In this document: piece by piece, positions 38,597-46,708 of the stretch | Numbering within the stretch: position 1 is the first letter of the stretch | Layout of the letters: every line of letters starts with the position of its first letter | NCBI GenBank assembly: GCA_951812625.1 | Contig: CATOSP010000002.1 | Coordinates: 62,001-126,000, forward strand | Length of the DNA: 64,000 nucleotides | Reading direction: 5' to 3' | From: an uncultured Dehalococcoidia bacterium | GTDB lineage: Bacteria > Chloroflexota > Dehalococcoidia > Lucifugimonadales > UBA3495 | Made by a program: the position numbers and the translations under genes | The notes under the pieces: generated by a model | Seen by the model: only the letters and a program-made list of their open reading frames with translations | Told to the model about the DNA's origin: nothing | Database searches by the model: none

Positions 38597-39790
38597 TTAT
38601 TCCCCCGGTTGGGCCTGGTTCTGGGTGCGCACGGGCAGGCCGTAGATGGAGATGAAGCCGTTGGCCGCTGCCTGGTCGAACTTGTCGTCCCGGTCATACG
38701 TGGCCAGCTCATACTGGTACAGGCTGGCGGGCGCGTTGCGTCCGGCCACAGTGCAGGTGCCCTTGTGCAGGCGTACCCGCACGTCGCCGGTGACGTGCCT
38801 CTGAGTGCTCCTGAAATAGGCGTCAAGGTCGTTCCGGTGGGGCGTGAACCACAAACCGTTGTATACAATGTCGCCGTATTCCTGTGCCATGCGGGCCTTG
38901 GTCCGGGCTTGCTCCTTGCTCAGGGTCATGGCTTCCAGGGCCTTGTGGGCCGAATGGAGCACCACCGCTGCTGGAGACTCGTAAATTTCTCGAGACTTTA
39001 TGCCCACGAGACGGTTCTCAACGTGGTCAATTCTCCCGATGCCATGATTGCCCGATATCTCGTTGAGGTGGCGTACCATATCGATACCGCCCATTTCCTC
39101 CCCGTCTATACCAGTCGGTATGCCCTGGTCGAAGTGGATCTCCAGGTAGACCGGATCATCGGGCGTGTCCGAGAGGGGTTTGGTCCAGGCATAGGCTTCT
39201 TCAGGAGGCTCCAGCCAGGGGTCCTCCAACTCGCCAGCCTCCACGCTGCGTCCCCAAAGGTTCTCGTCGGTGGAGAAGCGGCTTGTCCCCGGATTTATGG
39301 GCAGGTTTCGCGCCTGGGCGTACTTGATTTCTTCCTGGCGATTCATGCCCCAGTCGCGTATGGGGCCGATGACTTTCAGATTGGGGTCTAGGGCTGCGAC
39401 GCTGACCTCAATGCGCACCTGGTCGTTGCCCTTGCCAGTGCAGCCATGAGCCACGGCGTAGGCCCCCTCCGCGTGGGCCGCCTCCACCAGGTAACGCGCT
39501 ATTAGCGGTCGACCCAGGGCTGTGGCCAGGGGATACTGGTCTTCATAGATCGCTCCTGCCTGGAGCGCGGGGAACAGGAAGTCCCGCACCAGGGCGTCCC
39601 GGCCGTCCACGGTAAGGGCCTTCGACGCCCCCACCTGCAACGCGCGCTGCCGGATGGTCTCCAGGTCCACCATGCCCAGGTCAATGGTCAGGGTAATCAC
39701 ATCGGCATTGTAGTTCTCCTTGAGCCAGGGAACGGCAACCGATGTGTCAAGCCCGCCGCTGAAGGCGAGGACAATTTTGTCTTTAGCCAT
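38597..39790 (-). CDS. argG: Argininosuccinate synthase
   Basis: ArgG joins citrulline and aspartate with ATP in arginine synthesis. The 397-residue protein starts MAKDKIVLAFSGGLDTSVAV, with the PP-loop SGGLDTS. It contains YAVAHGCTGKGNDQVR, the aspartate/citrulline-binding STDENLWGRS block, and GIGRIDHVENRLVGIKSREIYE. The ATG at 39790 is chosen over an in-frame TTG 12 nt upstream. The start overlaps the last 8 nt of the hicA remnant. It is the last arg gene of the minus-strand cluster argJ-argB-(UPF0182)-argD-(hicBA)-argG. Confidence 0.95.
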   Translation of the reverse strand: MAKDKIVLAFSGGLDTSVAVPWLKENYNADVITLTIDLGMVDLETIRQRALQVGASKALTVDGRDALVRDFLFPALQAGAIYEDQYPLATALGRPLIARYLVEAAHAEGAYAVAHGCTGKGNDQVRIEVSVAALDPNLKVIGPIRDWGMNRQEEIKYAQARNLPINPGTSRFSTDENLWGRSVEAGELEDPWLEPPEEAYAWTKPLSDTPDDPVYLEIHFDQGIPTGIDGEEMGGIDMVRHLNEISGNHGIGRIDHVENRLVGIKSREIYESPAAVVLHSAHKALEAMTLSKEQARTKARMAQEYGDIVYNGLWFTPHRNDLDAYFRSTQRHVTGDVRVRLHKGTCTVAGRNAPASLYQYELATYDRDDKFDQAAANGFISIYGLPVRTQNQAQPGE

Positions 39791-40046
39791 TGGTTGTGAC
39801 AACTCCTGCTGTGATAGCTTGCTGGAGGGCGTCCAGGAAGTCTTGGACAGGCACCTCTGCCTGCCGTAGTAGATTTCTTGGCGAACCCCTATCCATACCC
39901 TCCGGGCCGTGGTCAGGCACGGTGACGTTTCTGCCGTCGGGATGTCTTAGCCTGGCATCGCTTCCTGATTGCCGCGTTGTCTCGAACCCAAGTCTATACA
40001 GTGTGCGAATGAACTCCCGGCTGGTTATGCTTGGGAATCTTCCCGC
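39783..40046 (-). pseudogene. hicA: HicA toxin remnant without start and with changed catalytic residue
   Basis: The frame reads SITSREFIRTLYRLGFETT, QSGSDARLRHPDGRNVTVP and LLRQAEVPVQDFLDAL. This is the whole HicA double-stranded-RNA-binding-like fold. It has no ATG, GTG or TTG before the conserved region; a TGA lies at 40049-40047. The expected leading residues (LSGKIP) occur in the hicB frame one base out, so a 1-nt insertion at the CCCAAGC run would explain it. The catalytic His of HicA (GSH) is Asp here (GSD). The toxin is therefore probably dead. Its end overlaps the argG start. Confidence 0.7.
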
Positions 40047-40284
40047 TCAGCCTCTGGAAGCGAACCGTGCAGGCACGATTGGACCTCAATCTTCTGAATT
40101 CCTCGGAGTTCAGAAGATTGAGGTCGTCATCTTCCAGGCAATACTCTATGGACTTGTGCATGTTCTCCATTAACTCATCAAGGGTCTTGCCCCGGTTGTA
40201 GCAACCCCTAAGCTGAGGAGCTTCCCCGATGAGGTAACCGTCTTCGCCTTTCGTGATTACGACGTAGAACTCCCGCTTGGCCAT
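39994..40284 (-). CDS. hicB: HicB family antitoxin, C-terminus altered by a palindrome
   Basis: The first 60 residues form a normal HicB fold: YVVITKGEDGYLIGEAPQLRGCYNRGKTLDELMENM, then SIEYCLEDDD. Translation then enters a 44-bp palindrome (LNLLNSEEFRRLRS) and continues into the 5' part of hicA in a frame that is not HicB-like (ending HSHTV). The normal HicB C-terminus is thus lost. It may still be expressed (ATG with GGAAGG upstream), but antitoxin function is doubtful. It sits between argD and argG. Confidence 0.7.
   Translation of the reverse strand: MAKREFYVVITKGEDGYLIGEAPQLRGCYNRGKTLDELMENMHKSIEYCLEDDDLNLLNSEEFRRLRSNRACTVRFQRLSGKIPKHNQPGVHSHTV
40082..40125. repeat. Perfect palindrome inside hicB
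   Basis: Two 17-bp arms, GACCTCAATCTTCTGAA (40082-40098) and its exact reverse complement (40109-40125), flank a 10-nt centre. There is no U-run on either side, so it is not a typical terminator. It is inside coding sequence and probably arose by template-switch duplication. Confidence 0.85.
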
Positions 40285-40310
40285 CGCGTCCTTCCCCTTC
40301 CGGGGCCCGG

Positions 40311-41501
40311 CTAAATCTTCGACAGGGCCGTGTCCAGACGCTCGGCAGCTTCGTCTATCTCCGCCTTGGTGACGGTAAGGGGCGGCATGAAGCGCACGGT
40401 GTGGGGGCGTGGGGCGTTGAGCAGGATTCCGGCCTCGTTGGCATTGGCCAACACCTGCCCGGAGATATCGCTGTCGAAGTCCATTGCCGCCAGCAGACCC
40501 TTGCCGCGCACCTCCGAAATAAAGGAGTGGCGCGACTTGAGGTCATTGAGACTGCCCAGCAGCGCACCCTCCATCTCCTTGGCGTGCCCGGGAATGTCGT
40601 TCTCGATGAGGTATTGTGTACCGGCGAAGGCCGCGGCTGTGGTCAGCGCGTTGCCGCCGAAGGTCGAGCCGTGGTCCCCCGGCACCAACGCCTGGCAGTG
40701 GGCCTTCGAGAGAAACGCCCCGATGGGAACGCCGTAGCCCAGTCCCTTGGCCAGGCTCATCACGTCCGGCTCGACGCCGTATTCCTGGTATCCGAACAGG
40801 CTTCCGAGGCGTCCCATGCCGGTTTGCACCTCGTCGAGGATGAGCAGGATGCCCTGGCTGTCGCACCACTCCCGCACCCGTTGCAGGTAGTCGTCGTCAG
40901 GGATGATCACTCCAGCCTCACCCTGCACCGGCTCCACCATTACCGCCGCGGTGCGATCGGTGGTGGCGTTCATTATCGCTTCAACGTCATTGAAATCGAC
41001 GTGGACGAACCCCGGCAGCAGGGGAGTGAAATTCTCCTGGTAATGGGGCTGGCCTGTGGCGGCGACGGTGGCCTGGGTCCGTCCGTGGAAGGAGTTGAGC
41101 GCGGTGATGATTTCGTAGGCGCCGTCACGGTTCAGCTTGCCGTACCGCCGGGCAAGTTTCATTGCCCCTTCAACTGCCTCGGCCCCGCTGTTGCCGAAGA
41201 ACACCAGGTCCATGCAACTGTTCTCGATGAGAATCTCCGCCAACCGCAGTTGCGGCACAGTGTAAAACTGGTTGGACGTCTGGATGAGAGTCCCCGCCTG
41301 CTCGGCGATGGCCTCGGTGATCACCGGATGGCTGTGGCCAAGCTGGTTCACCGCCCATCCGGCCACGAAGTCAAGGTATTGCTTTCCATCTGCGTCCCAT
41401 ACCTGGGTGCCCTCGCCTCGCACTATCACCACGGGCTGGCGGCGTACCGTCTGGGCGTAATACTTCTGCTCAATTGAAATCCATTCGCTGCTCTGGGTCA
41501 T
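40311..41501 (-). CDS. argD: Acetylornithine aminotransferase family protein
   Basis: The 396-residue class III PLP aminotransferase fits ArgD. Evidence includes YLDFVAGWAVNQLGHSHPVITEAIAEQA, FFGNSGAEAVEGAMKLARR, the FHGRTQATVAATGQ block, EPVQGEAGV, LILDEVQTGMGRLGSLFGYQ and the PLP lysine in SLAKGLGYGVPIGA. It converts N-acetylglutamate semialdehyde to N-acetylornithine with glutamate. The position next to argB, argJ and argG supports the ArgD role over other class III activities. ATG start with GGGGAGG 9 nt upstream. Confidence 0.9.
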   Translation of the reverse strand: MTQSSEWISIEQKYYAQTVRRQPVVIVRGEGTQVWDADGKQYLDFVAGWAVNQLGHSHPVITEAIAEQAGTLIQTSNQFYTVPQLRLAEILIENSCMDLVFFGNSGAEAVEGAMKLARRYGKLNRDGAYEIITALNSFHGRTQATVAATGQPHYQENFTPLLPGFVHVDFNDVEAIMNATTDRTAAVMVEPVQGEAGVIIPDDDYLQRVREWCDSQGILLILDEVQTGMGRLGSLFGYQEYGVEPDVMSLAKGLGYGVPIGAFLSKAHCQALVPGDHGSTFGGNALTTAAAFAGTQYLIENDIPGHAKEMEGALLGSLNDLKSRHSFISEVRGKGLLAAMDFDSDISGQVLANANEAGILLNAPRPHTVRFMPPLTVTKAEIDEAAERLDTALSKI

Positions 41502-41615
41502 TGGTGGCTACCTCCCCTTGAAATGTGGGTCCCCTGCGGTCGCTCCGGCTGCCTCATCGGCTGCGGGGGCGGCGTTGTCAGTGAAAGGTTGTCCTCATTC
41601 AGTGTTTCGGTCGGG

Positions 41616-44345
41616 TCAACGTCCGTTGCCGACCTCACTTCGATAGATTCGTCGCAGGTCTTCGAGGGCTCCCTGAAGTTCTTCTACCGCCTCGCTAAGG
41701 TCCGTGACCGCGTCCTGCATCCGGTCAAGCTCTTCCAGCCCAGGCGGTGATCTGGAACCGAGAACGCTGTTCCCGGCGGTCTGAGAGTCCGTCCCTGATA
41801 GCAGCATGGCCAGGCCCTGGTCTATGGAGTCGGCCATCACCACGTTGCCGCCGTCGGCCAGGATAATCTTCTTTAATTCCGGAAACTCAAGCACCTCTGA
41901 TCGCAGGTACAGGGGTTCCAGGTAGAGGATCGAGCCGTTGATGGGTATAACCAGGAGTTGACCCCTGATGATCGTTGACCCTGCACCGTCCCATAGGGTG
42001 AACTGCTGTGAGATCTGCTGGTCGTTCTCAATCCTGGCTTCCACCTGGCTGGGGCCGTCCACCTGGGGGTCGCTGGGCAGCCGGTAGCTCAACAACTCCC
42101 CGTAATGGGCCCCGTCGTTGCGGGCCATCAGCCACCCCACCAGGTTTTTCTTCTCACCGGCGGGACTGAAGGGCATCATCAGCACGAACTCTTCCTGTTC
42201 TGCGCCGGGCGGCTGCAATACCAGGTATGACGGCCTTACCTGTACTCCCTGCTTCCCGAACCGTGTCTCCAGAGGTACGGACCACTGGTCCGCTTGGTTG
42301 AAGAACACTTGAGGGTTTGTCACATGGTAGCGCAGGTAAACCTGCGCTTGGGCTGTAAACAGGCCCACCGGGTAGCGGATGTGCGCCCGCAGGTCATCCG
42401 GCATCTCTTCAAGGTCTTTGAACAGGTCCGGGAAGGCCCTGCGGTACATCCTGAGCAGGGAGTCATCCGGCTGGACAACATAAAATGCAACCGTGCCATT
42501 ATAGGCGTCGACGACCGCTTTTACACTGTTTCGTATGTAGTTGACGCCCTCCTCCAGCCTTGTGGAATAGGGTATCCGGTCCGTTACCGTGTATGCGTCC
42601 TGAAGCCACCACAGTTTACCAGTATGGTCCAGCACCGGATAGGGGTCCCGGTCAAGATGGAGGAAGGGGGCAATGGTCTTGACACGTGTCTGGACGTGGC
42701 GGCGGTACTGGAGGCGGCTTTCCGGCGTTACCTGGTCGCTCAGCATGATGTTGACGTCCCCGAATTGCCAGGCGTAGGCCATCCGCCGGAACCTGGAACT
42801 GAGCGCCACGCCGCCTTCGCCGTCGTAGTGCAGAAAATCCCTGTCCGGGTTTACCTCGGCCAGCGCGCTGTTGACTATGACGAACGGCACGGGAGATTCG
42901 CCGTAGTACAGCTCCGGACGCGTTACGGGAAACTCACCCTGGATAGGGATGTCTCTAAGCAGGTACTCGGGCCGGCCCTCGCCCGGGGTGAACCCGTTGG
43001 CCGGACTCATGGACACGCCGTAGCCATGGGTGTACTGGAGCTGCTGGTTGACCCAGTTCCGGGCGTCCGGGGGCAGGTTCTCCGAGTTCAGTTCCCTGGC
43101 GGCGATCAGTACCTGGCGAGGCTTGCCGTCGATGGTGTAACGGTCCGAGTCCATGTTCAAGAAGTTGTAGTAAAGCTCCATGAACTGGAGCTGGTTATAT
43201 GCATCCTGGAGGGGTTGCAGGTCCCAGAGGCGGATGTTGTCCAGGATGGCGCGGCTGTCTCCCAGGGATCCGGGAGGCAGTCTGGCTGTAGACGCGTATT
43301 GGGATTCCTTTATCTTGTCCAATTCGTAGGCGAAACGAGTGGCCTCTATGTTTCTTTCGATATACGGGCGTTCCCGGTCGAACTGGTTGGGGTCTACCTG
43401 GAACCTCTGGAACATGGATGGGTAGGCCAGATCGGCCAGCAGCATTGCGATCACCCAGAGGCTGAAACCTCCCACCATCAGCCGGGGGCCGCCGAAGTAG
43501 CCGCTCACCCCGAAGCCTGCCGCTGCCAGCACGGCAATGCTCGTTAGAAGCCAAAGGGCGGGGATGCGGGCGTGGATGTCGGTGTACGTCGCCCCGGCTA
43601 CGACCCCGTTGTCCGACAGGAGTAGCTCGAATACGTCGAACACGTGGCCTGCGGCGATGGTCAGCATCAGGAACGTGCCGAGCACAGCGGCGTGGCGCAG
43701 CATTCGCGGCGCTGGTATGAAGCCCGCTCCCCGGATGCTGTATGAGGCGATGTACAGGGTTGCCGTCAGCACGATCATCGTCACTGCAAGGCCCAGGGAC
43801 CAGCCCTGCAGGAAGTGGAACAGCCGCAGCGTTACAACGTAGAAAGATGTGTCCAGCCCGAAAAGCGGGTCGGGGTGTCCGAAGGGGAGCCGGTTGAAGA
43901 CCAGTAGGAACGTCTCCCATCTGCCGGACGCCACCACTCCGAACACAATGCCGCCGATCAGGGCGGAGAGTGCTGCGCTGAATAGTACCGACACCCGCAT
44001 GAGCCGCAGGAAGTTCTCTGGAAACCCGAGGCTCGACGGGCCCCGGGAAATTGACCACGCCAGGTAGACGTTCAGAGCAAGGGCAATTCCAGCGACCGCC
44101 GCGGCACCCACGAAAAGGGATGTCTTGAACAGCAGGAGTGTGGTGTAGACACCGGTGTATCCCAGGTTTTCGAACCACAGCAGGTCGGTGTAGACACTGC
44201 GTGCCCACCACAGCACTGCCACAAGCAGGACCAGGGCGATCAGAGGGAGCAAGAGCCGTTGCAGGCGGCGGAGGGTCTCGGCGGAGATTCCGGGTAGCTT
44301 CGGCGCCGGGGGAAGTTCGGCGTCGCTGGAAAGACTGTAGCTCAT
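41616..44345 (-). CDS. UPF0182 family membrane protein
   Basis: The roughly 909-residue protein has about seven N-terminal membrane helices (residues ~45-310 of the product), including LLWFENLGYTGVYTTLLLFKT, a hallmark of UPF0182. A long soluble domain follows, with NIRLWDLQPLQDAYNQLQ, GYGVSMSPANGFTPGEGRPEYLLRDIP and a tail with heptad-like leucines. Function is unknown across the family. It lies between argD and argB on the same strand, about 100 bp from each, so it interrupts an otherwise biosynthetic cluster. The ATG at 44345 is preferred; GTG at 44399 is possible, and neither has a clear ribosome-binding site. Confidence 0.87.
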   Translation of the reverse strand: MSYSLSSDAELPPAPKLPGISAETLRRLQRLLLPLIALVLLVAVLWWARSVYTDLLWFENLGYTGVYTTLLLFKTSLFVGAAAVAGIALALNVYLAWSISRGPSSLGFPENFLRLMRVSVLFSAALSALIGGIVFGVVASGRWETFLLVFNRLPFGHPDPLFGLDTSFYVVTLRLFHFLQGWSLGLAVTMIVLTATLYIASYSIRGAGFIPAPRMLRHAAVLGTFLMLTIAAGHVFDVFELLLSDNGVVAGATYTDIHARIPALWLLTSIAVLAAAGFGVSGYFGGPRLMVGGFSLWVIAMLLADLAYPSMFQRFQVDPNQFDRERPYIERNIEATRFAYELDKIKESQYASTARLPPGSLGDSRAILDNIRLWDLQPLQDAYNQLQFMELYYNFLNMDSDRYTIDGKPRQVLIAARELNSENLPPDARNWVNQQLQYTHGYGVSMSPANGFTPGEGRPEYLLRDIPIQGEFPVTRPELYYGESPVPFVIVNSALAEVNPDRDFLHYDGEGGVALSSRFRRMAYAWQFGDVNIMLSDQVTPESRLQYRRHVQTRVKTIAPFLHLDRDPYPVLDHTGKLWWLQDAYTVTDRIPYSTRLEEGVNYIRNSVKAVVDAYNGTVAFYVVQPDDSLLRMYRRAFPDLFKDLEEMPDDLRAHIRYPVGLFTAQAQVYLRYHVTNPQVFFNQADQWSVPLETRFGKQGVQVRPSYLVLQPPGAEQEEFVLMMPFSPAGEKKNLVGWLMARNDGAHYGELLSYRLPSDPQVDGPSQVEARIENDQQISQQFTLWDGAGSTIIRGQLLVIPINGSILYLEPLYLRSEVLEFPELKKIILADGGNVVMADSIDQGLAMLLSGTDSQTAGNSVLGSRSPPGLEELDRMQDAVTDLSEAVEELQGALEDLRRIYRSEVGNGR

Positions 44346-44444
44346 CCGAGAACCCGGAGCTGAGGAGCGGATGGAGTCGCGGAGGACACCCGCCCGCACG
44401 ACCGGGAAGCGGACCCTTGACGGCCGTACCGGTCTGCCACCGCG

Positions 44445-45239
44445 TTAAAGATCCGTGTTTATGATGGTGGTGCCCGAATGGCGTCCGGTAAGGCACTGCA
44501 TCAGTGCGCCCGGCTCGCGGCCGTCAATGATGTCGGCCACCGGAGAGCCTTCCAGTGCCCGCAGGCAGGCGGCGACCTTGGGCACCATGCCGCCGCTGAG
44601 GATGCCCGACTGGAACAGGGAGTCCGCCCGCTTCCGGTCCAGGCGCCTGATGACCCGCCTCGACCCGTCCATCACGCCGGCCACGTCGGTCAGGAACACC
44701 AGCCGGCTCGCGCCCAGCGCGCAGGCCAGTTCCCCGGCTACCGTGTCGCCGTTCATGTTCAGCGCGGCTCCGGAATTCTCTGATCCGTCGTCAAAGTGCC
44801 GGGCTAGCGGTGCGATGATGGGGATGTACCCGCCGTTGAGCAGGTCCCGAAGGGGGGCGCAGTTGACCTCTTTGACTTCGCCCACGAAGCCCAGGTTGGG
44901 GTCGGCGATGTAGGCGTCCAACATCCCGCCGTCGATTCCGCTGATGCCCATCGCCCTGCCGCCCAGGGCGCGCAGTTGGGACACCAGTTCCTTGTTTATC
45001 AGGCCCCCCAGCACGGCCACCACTATCTCAAGACTCGCGGCGTCGGTTACCCGGAGGCCGTTCACGAATTGGGGTTGGACGCCCTGGAGCCTCATCCACT
45101 CGGAGATGACGTTGCCGCCGCCATGCACCACCACCACGTCGACCCCATCCTTCTGGAGGGCAACCAGGTCTTTCAGACTGGTGTCGTGGCTGCCGAGGGT
45201 GCTTCCCCCAATTTTGACGACAATCGGTGGGCTTTTCAT
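44445..45239 (-). CDS. argB: Acetylglutamate kinase
   Basis: The 264-residue amino-acid-kinase-family enzyme phosphorylates N-acetylglutamate, the second step of arginine synthesis. Visible motifs are VVKIGGSTLG, VVVVHGGGNVISEWM, INGLRVTD-like VNGLRVTDAASLEIV, and NMNGDTVAGELACALGASRLVFLTDVAGV. FQSGILSGGMVPKVAAC provides the substrate-binding region. It follows argJ by about 100 bp. Confidence 0.93.
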   Translation of the reverse strand: MKSPPIVVKIGGSTLGSHDTSLKDLVALQKDGVDVVVVHGGGNVISEWMRLQGVQPQFVNGLRVTDAASLEIVVAVLGGLINKELVSQLRALGGRAMGISGIDGGMLDAYIADPNLGFVGEVKEVNCAPLRDLLNGGYIPIIAPLARHFDDGSENSGAALNMNGDTVAGELACALGASRLVFLTDVAGVMDGSRRVIRRLDRKRADSLFQSGILSGGMVPKVAACLRALEGSPVADIIDGREPGALMQCLTGRHSGTTIINTDL

Positions 45240-45342
45240 GGGCTTGTCTTTTGTAGGGGCTGGAGCGGATAGTAGTAATATCGGCCAGGGAGTGCCGGAA
45301 TCCCGTTGGCAATGAATCGGACGGGCAGTATGCCCGCATTTC

Positions 45343-46563
45343 TCAGGTAGTGTATGCGCTGTTGATGACTACGTACTCTTCGGTAAGGGGGCAGCCCCAG
45401 GCCGTGGCGTCTCCGTCGCCCAGGCCCAGTTCCAGCCGGAATGTCACCTCGGAACCTCCCATCAGCGCCACCACCGCATCCCGGTGGAAGGGTATGGGCA
45501 ACCCGCCCTGCATGATGCACACGCCGTTGATGAACAGGTCAACCTTGTTCTCTTCCACCGCCGCCCCGCTGCGTCCCAGGGCCATCAGTACCCGGCCCCA
45601 GTTGGGGTCTCTGCCGTGGACCGCAGACTTGACCAGGCTGGAAGAGGCGATGGTGCGCGCTGCCATGCGAGCGTCAGCGACGGTTTCAGCCCCGGCCACC
45701 TCTACTACAATCAGCCGGTCTCCCGACCCCTCGCCATCACGGGCAAGTTCCTTGGCAAGGTGAACGCATACCTCGAGCAGCGCTTCCCTGAAGGTATCGG
45801 CTTCGGGACTGCCCGCCGCAACAGGTGTGTTGCCGGCAGTGCCGTTGGCCATCACCAGCACCGTGTCGTTGGTGCTGGTGTCCCCGTCGACGGTCATCAT
45901 GTTGAAGGATGCGTCGGCAACCTCGCGGAGAGTGTCCTGCAGGAAGTCCTCTTCAACCGCGGCGTCCGTGGCGACGAATGACAGCATGGTCGCCATGTTG
46001 GGATGGATCATCCCTGAACCCTTGACCACACCGCCCATATTCACCCGGCGGCCGCCGAGGTCGAAAGTAACGGCGATCTCCTTCGGGCGGGTATCGGTTG
46101 TCATCATGGCCCTGGCCACGTCATGCCCGCCGCTGGCCGACAGGTCTATCTGTTCCACCCCGGTTCTGATGAGCGACATGGGGAGTTCCACCCCAATGAC
46201 GCCAGTGCTGCACACCAGCACCTCTTCCGGCTGGACTCCCAACCGGCGTGCCGCCAGAGCGGTCATTTCCTTGGCGTCGGTATAGCCCTGCTCCCCGACG
46301 CAGGTGTTGGCAATCCCCGCATTGACGATCAACGCCCGGACCGGACCGGCATTGACGTGCTCCTGGGTAACAGTTACCGAGGGTGACTTGATGGCGTTGG
46401 TGGTAAATACACCGGCGGCGGTGCAGGGAGCCTCGGAGAGTATTATCCCCAGGTCCAGCTTGTCCTCGGAAAAAGTCTTCAACCCGGCATAGGTCGCCCC
46501 GGCCTGAAACCCGTCTGCATTGGTGATCGTCCCGTTGGCTATAACCCTGACTGCGCCAGCCAT
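45343..46563 (-). CDS. argJ: Bifunctional glutamate N-acetyltransferase/ornithine acetyltransferase
   Basis: ArgJ recycles the acetyl group between acetylornithine and glutamate. The 406-residue precursor cleaves itself before Thr192 in the sequence HPNMATMLSF. Other family marks are FTTNAIKSPSV, VNAGIANTCVG, CSTGVIGVELPM, VDGDTSTNDTV and HGRDPNWGRVL with the C-terminal SAYTT. Having argJ means a separate argA/argE route is not required. argC, argF and argH are not in the window. The ATG at 46563 is chosen over an in-frame TTG one codon upstream. It is the first gene of the arg cluster. Confidence 0.95.
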   Translation of the reverse strand: MAGAVRVIANGTITNADGFQAGATYAGLKTFSEDKLDLGIILSEAPCTAAGVFTTNAIKSPSVTVTQEHVNAGPVRALIVNAGIANTCVGEQGYTDAKEMTALAARRLGVQPEEVLVCSTGVIGVELPMSLIRTGVEQIDLSASGGHDVARAMMTTDTRPKEIAVTFDLGGRRVNMGGVVKGSGMIHPNMATMLSFVATDAAVEEDFLQDTLREVADASFNMMTVDGDTSTNDTVLVMANGTAGNTPVAAGSPEADTFREALLEVCVHLAKELARDGEGSGDRLIVVEVAGAETVADARMAARTIASSSLVKSAVHGRDPNWGRVLMALGRSGAAVEENKVDLFINGVCIMQGGLPIPFHRDAVVALMGGSEVTFRLELGLGDGDATAWGCPLTEEYVVINSAYTT

Positions 46564-46632
46564 CAAAAACCGTCCCTGGAGTCACGAAATATGTTTCTTA
46601 AGGAGGCTGGAGTATACCATAAAGACCCAAAT

Positions 46633-46657
46633 CCGGGGGCCGATATTCGGCCCCCGG
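46633..46657 (-). terminator. Hairpin terminator after the xanthine dehydrogenase gene
   Basis: CCGGGGGCCGA pairs with TCGGCCCCCGG across a short loop. On the minus strand it lies about 50 bp after the stop of the molybdopterin-binding subunit gene and before argJ. The following T-run is weak (ATTTGGGTCTTT). Confidence 0.55.
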
Positions 46658-46708
46658 CGGTATAGTCCCAACAGCGTTGCGCTCTTCTGCGGCGAGGCCC
46701 GGATAAGC

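Noticed and set aside
37682..39391. 569-codon plus-strand frame over the aminotransferase and argG genes
   Set aside because: Spans two well-supported minus-strand genes and an intergenic repeat; no family features.
40047..40049. TGA in front of the hicA frame considered as a second selenocysteine codon
   Set aside because: The surrounding residues do not fit HicA in that frame, no SECIS-like hairpin follows at the right distance, and a 1-nt frameshift explains the break better.
40082..40125. Palindrome considered as a transcription terminator
   Set aside because: No U-run follows on either strand and it lies inside coding sequence.
42294..43547. 417-codon plus-strand frame inside UPF0182
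   Set aside because: Antisense shadow of a clear membrane-protein gene; no recognisable motifs.
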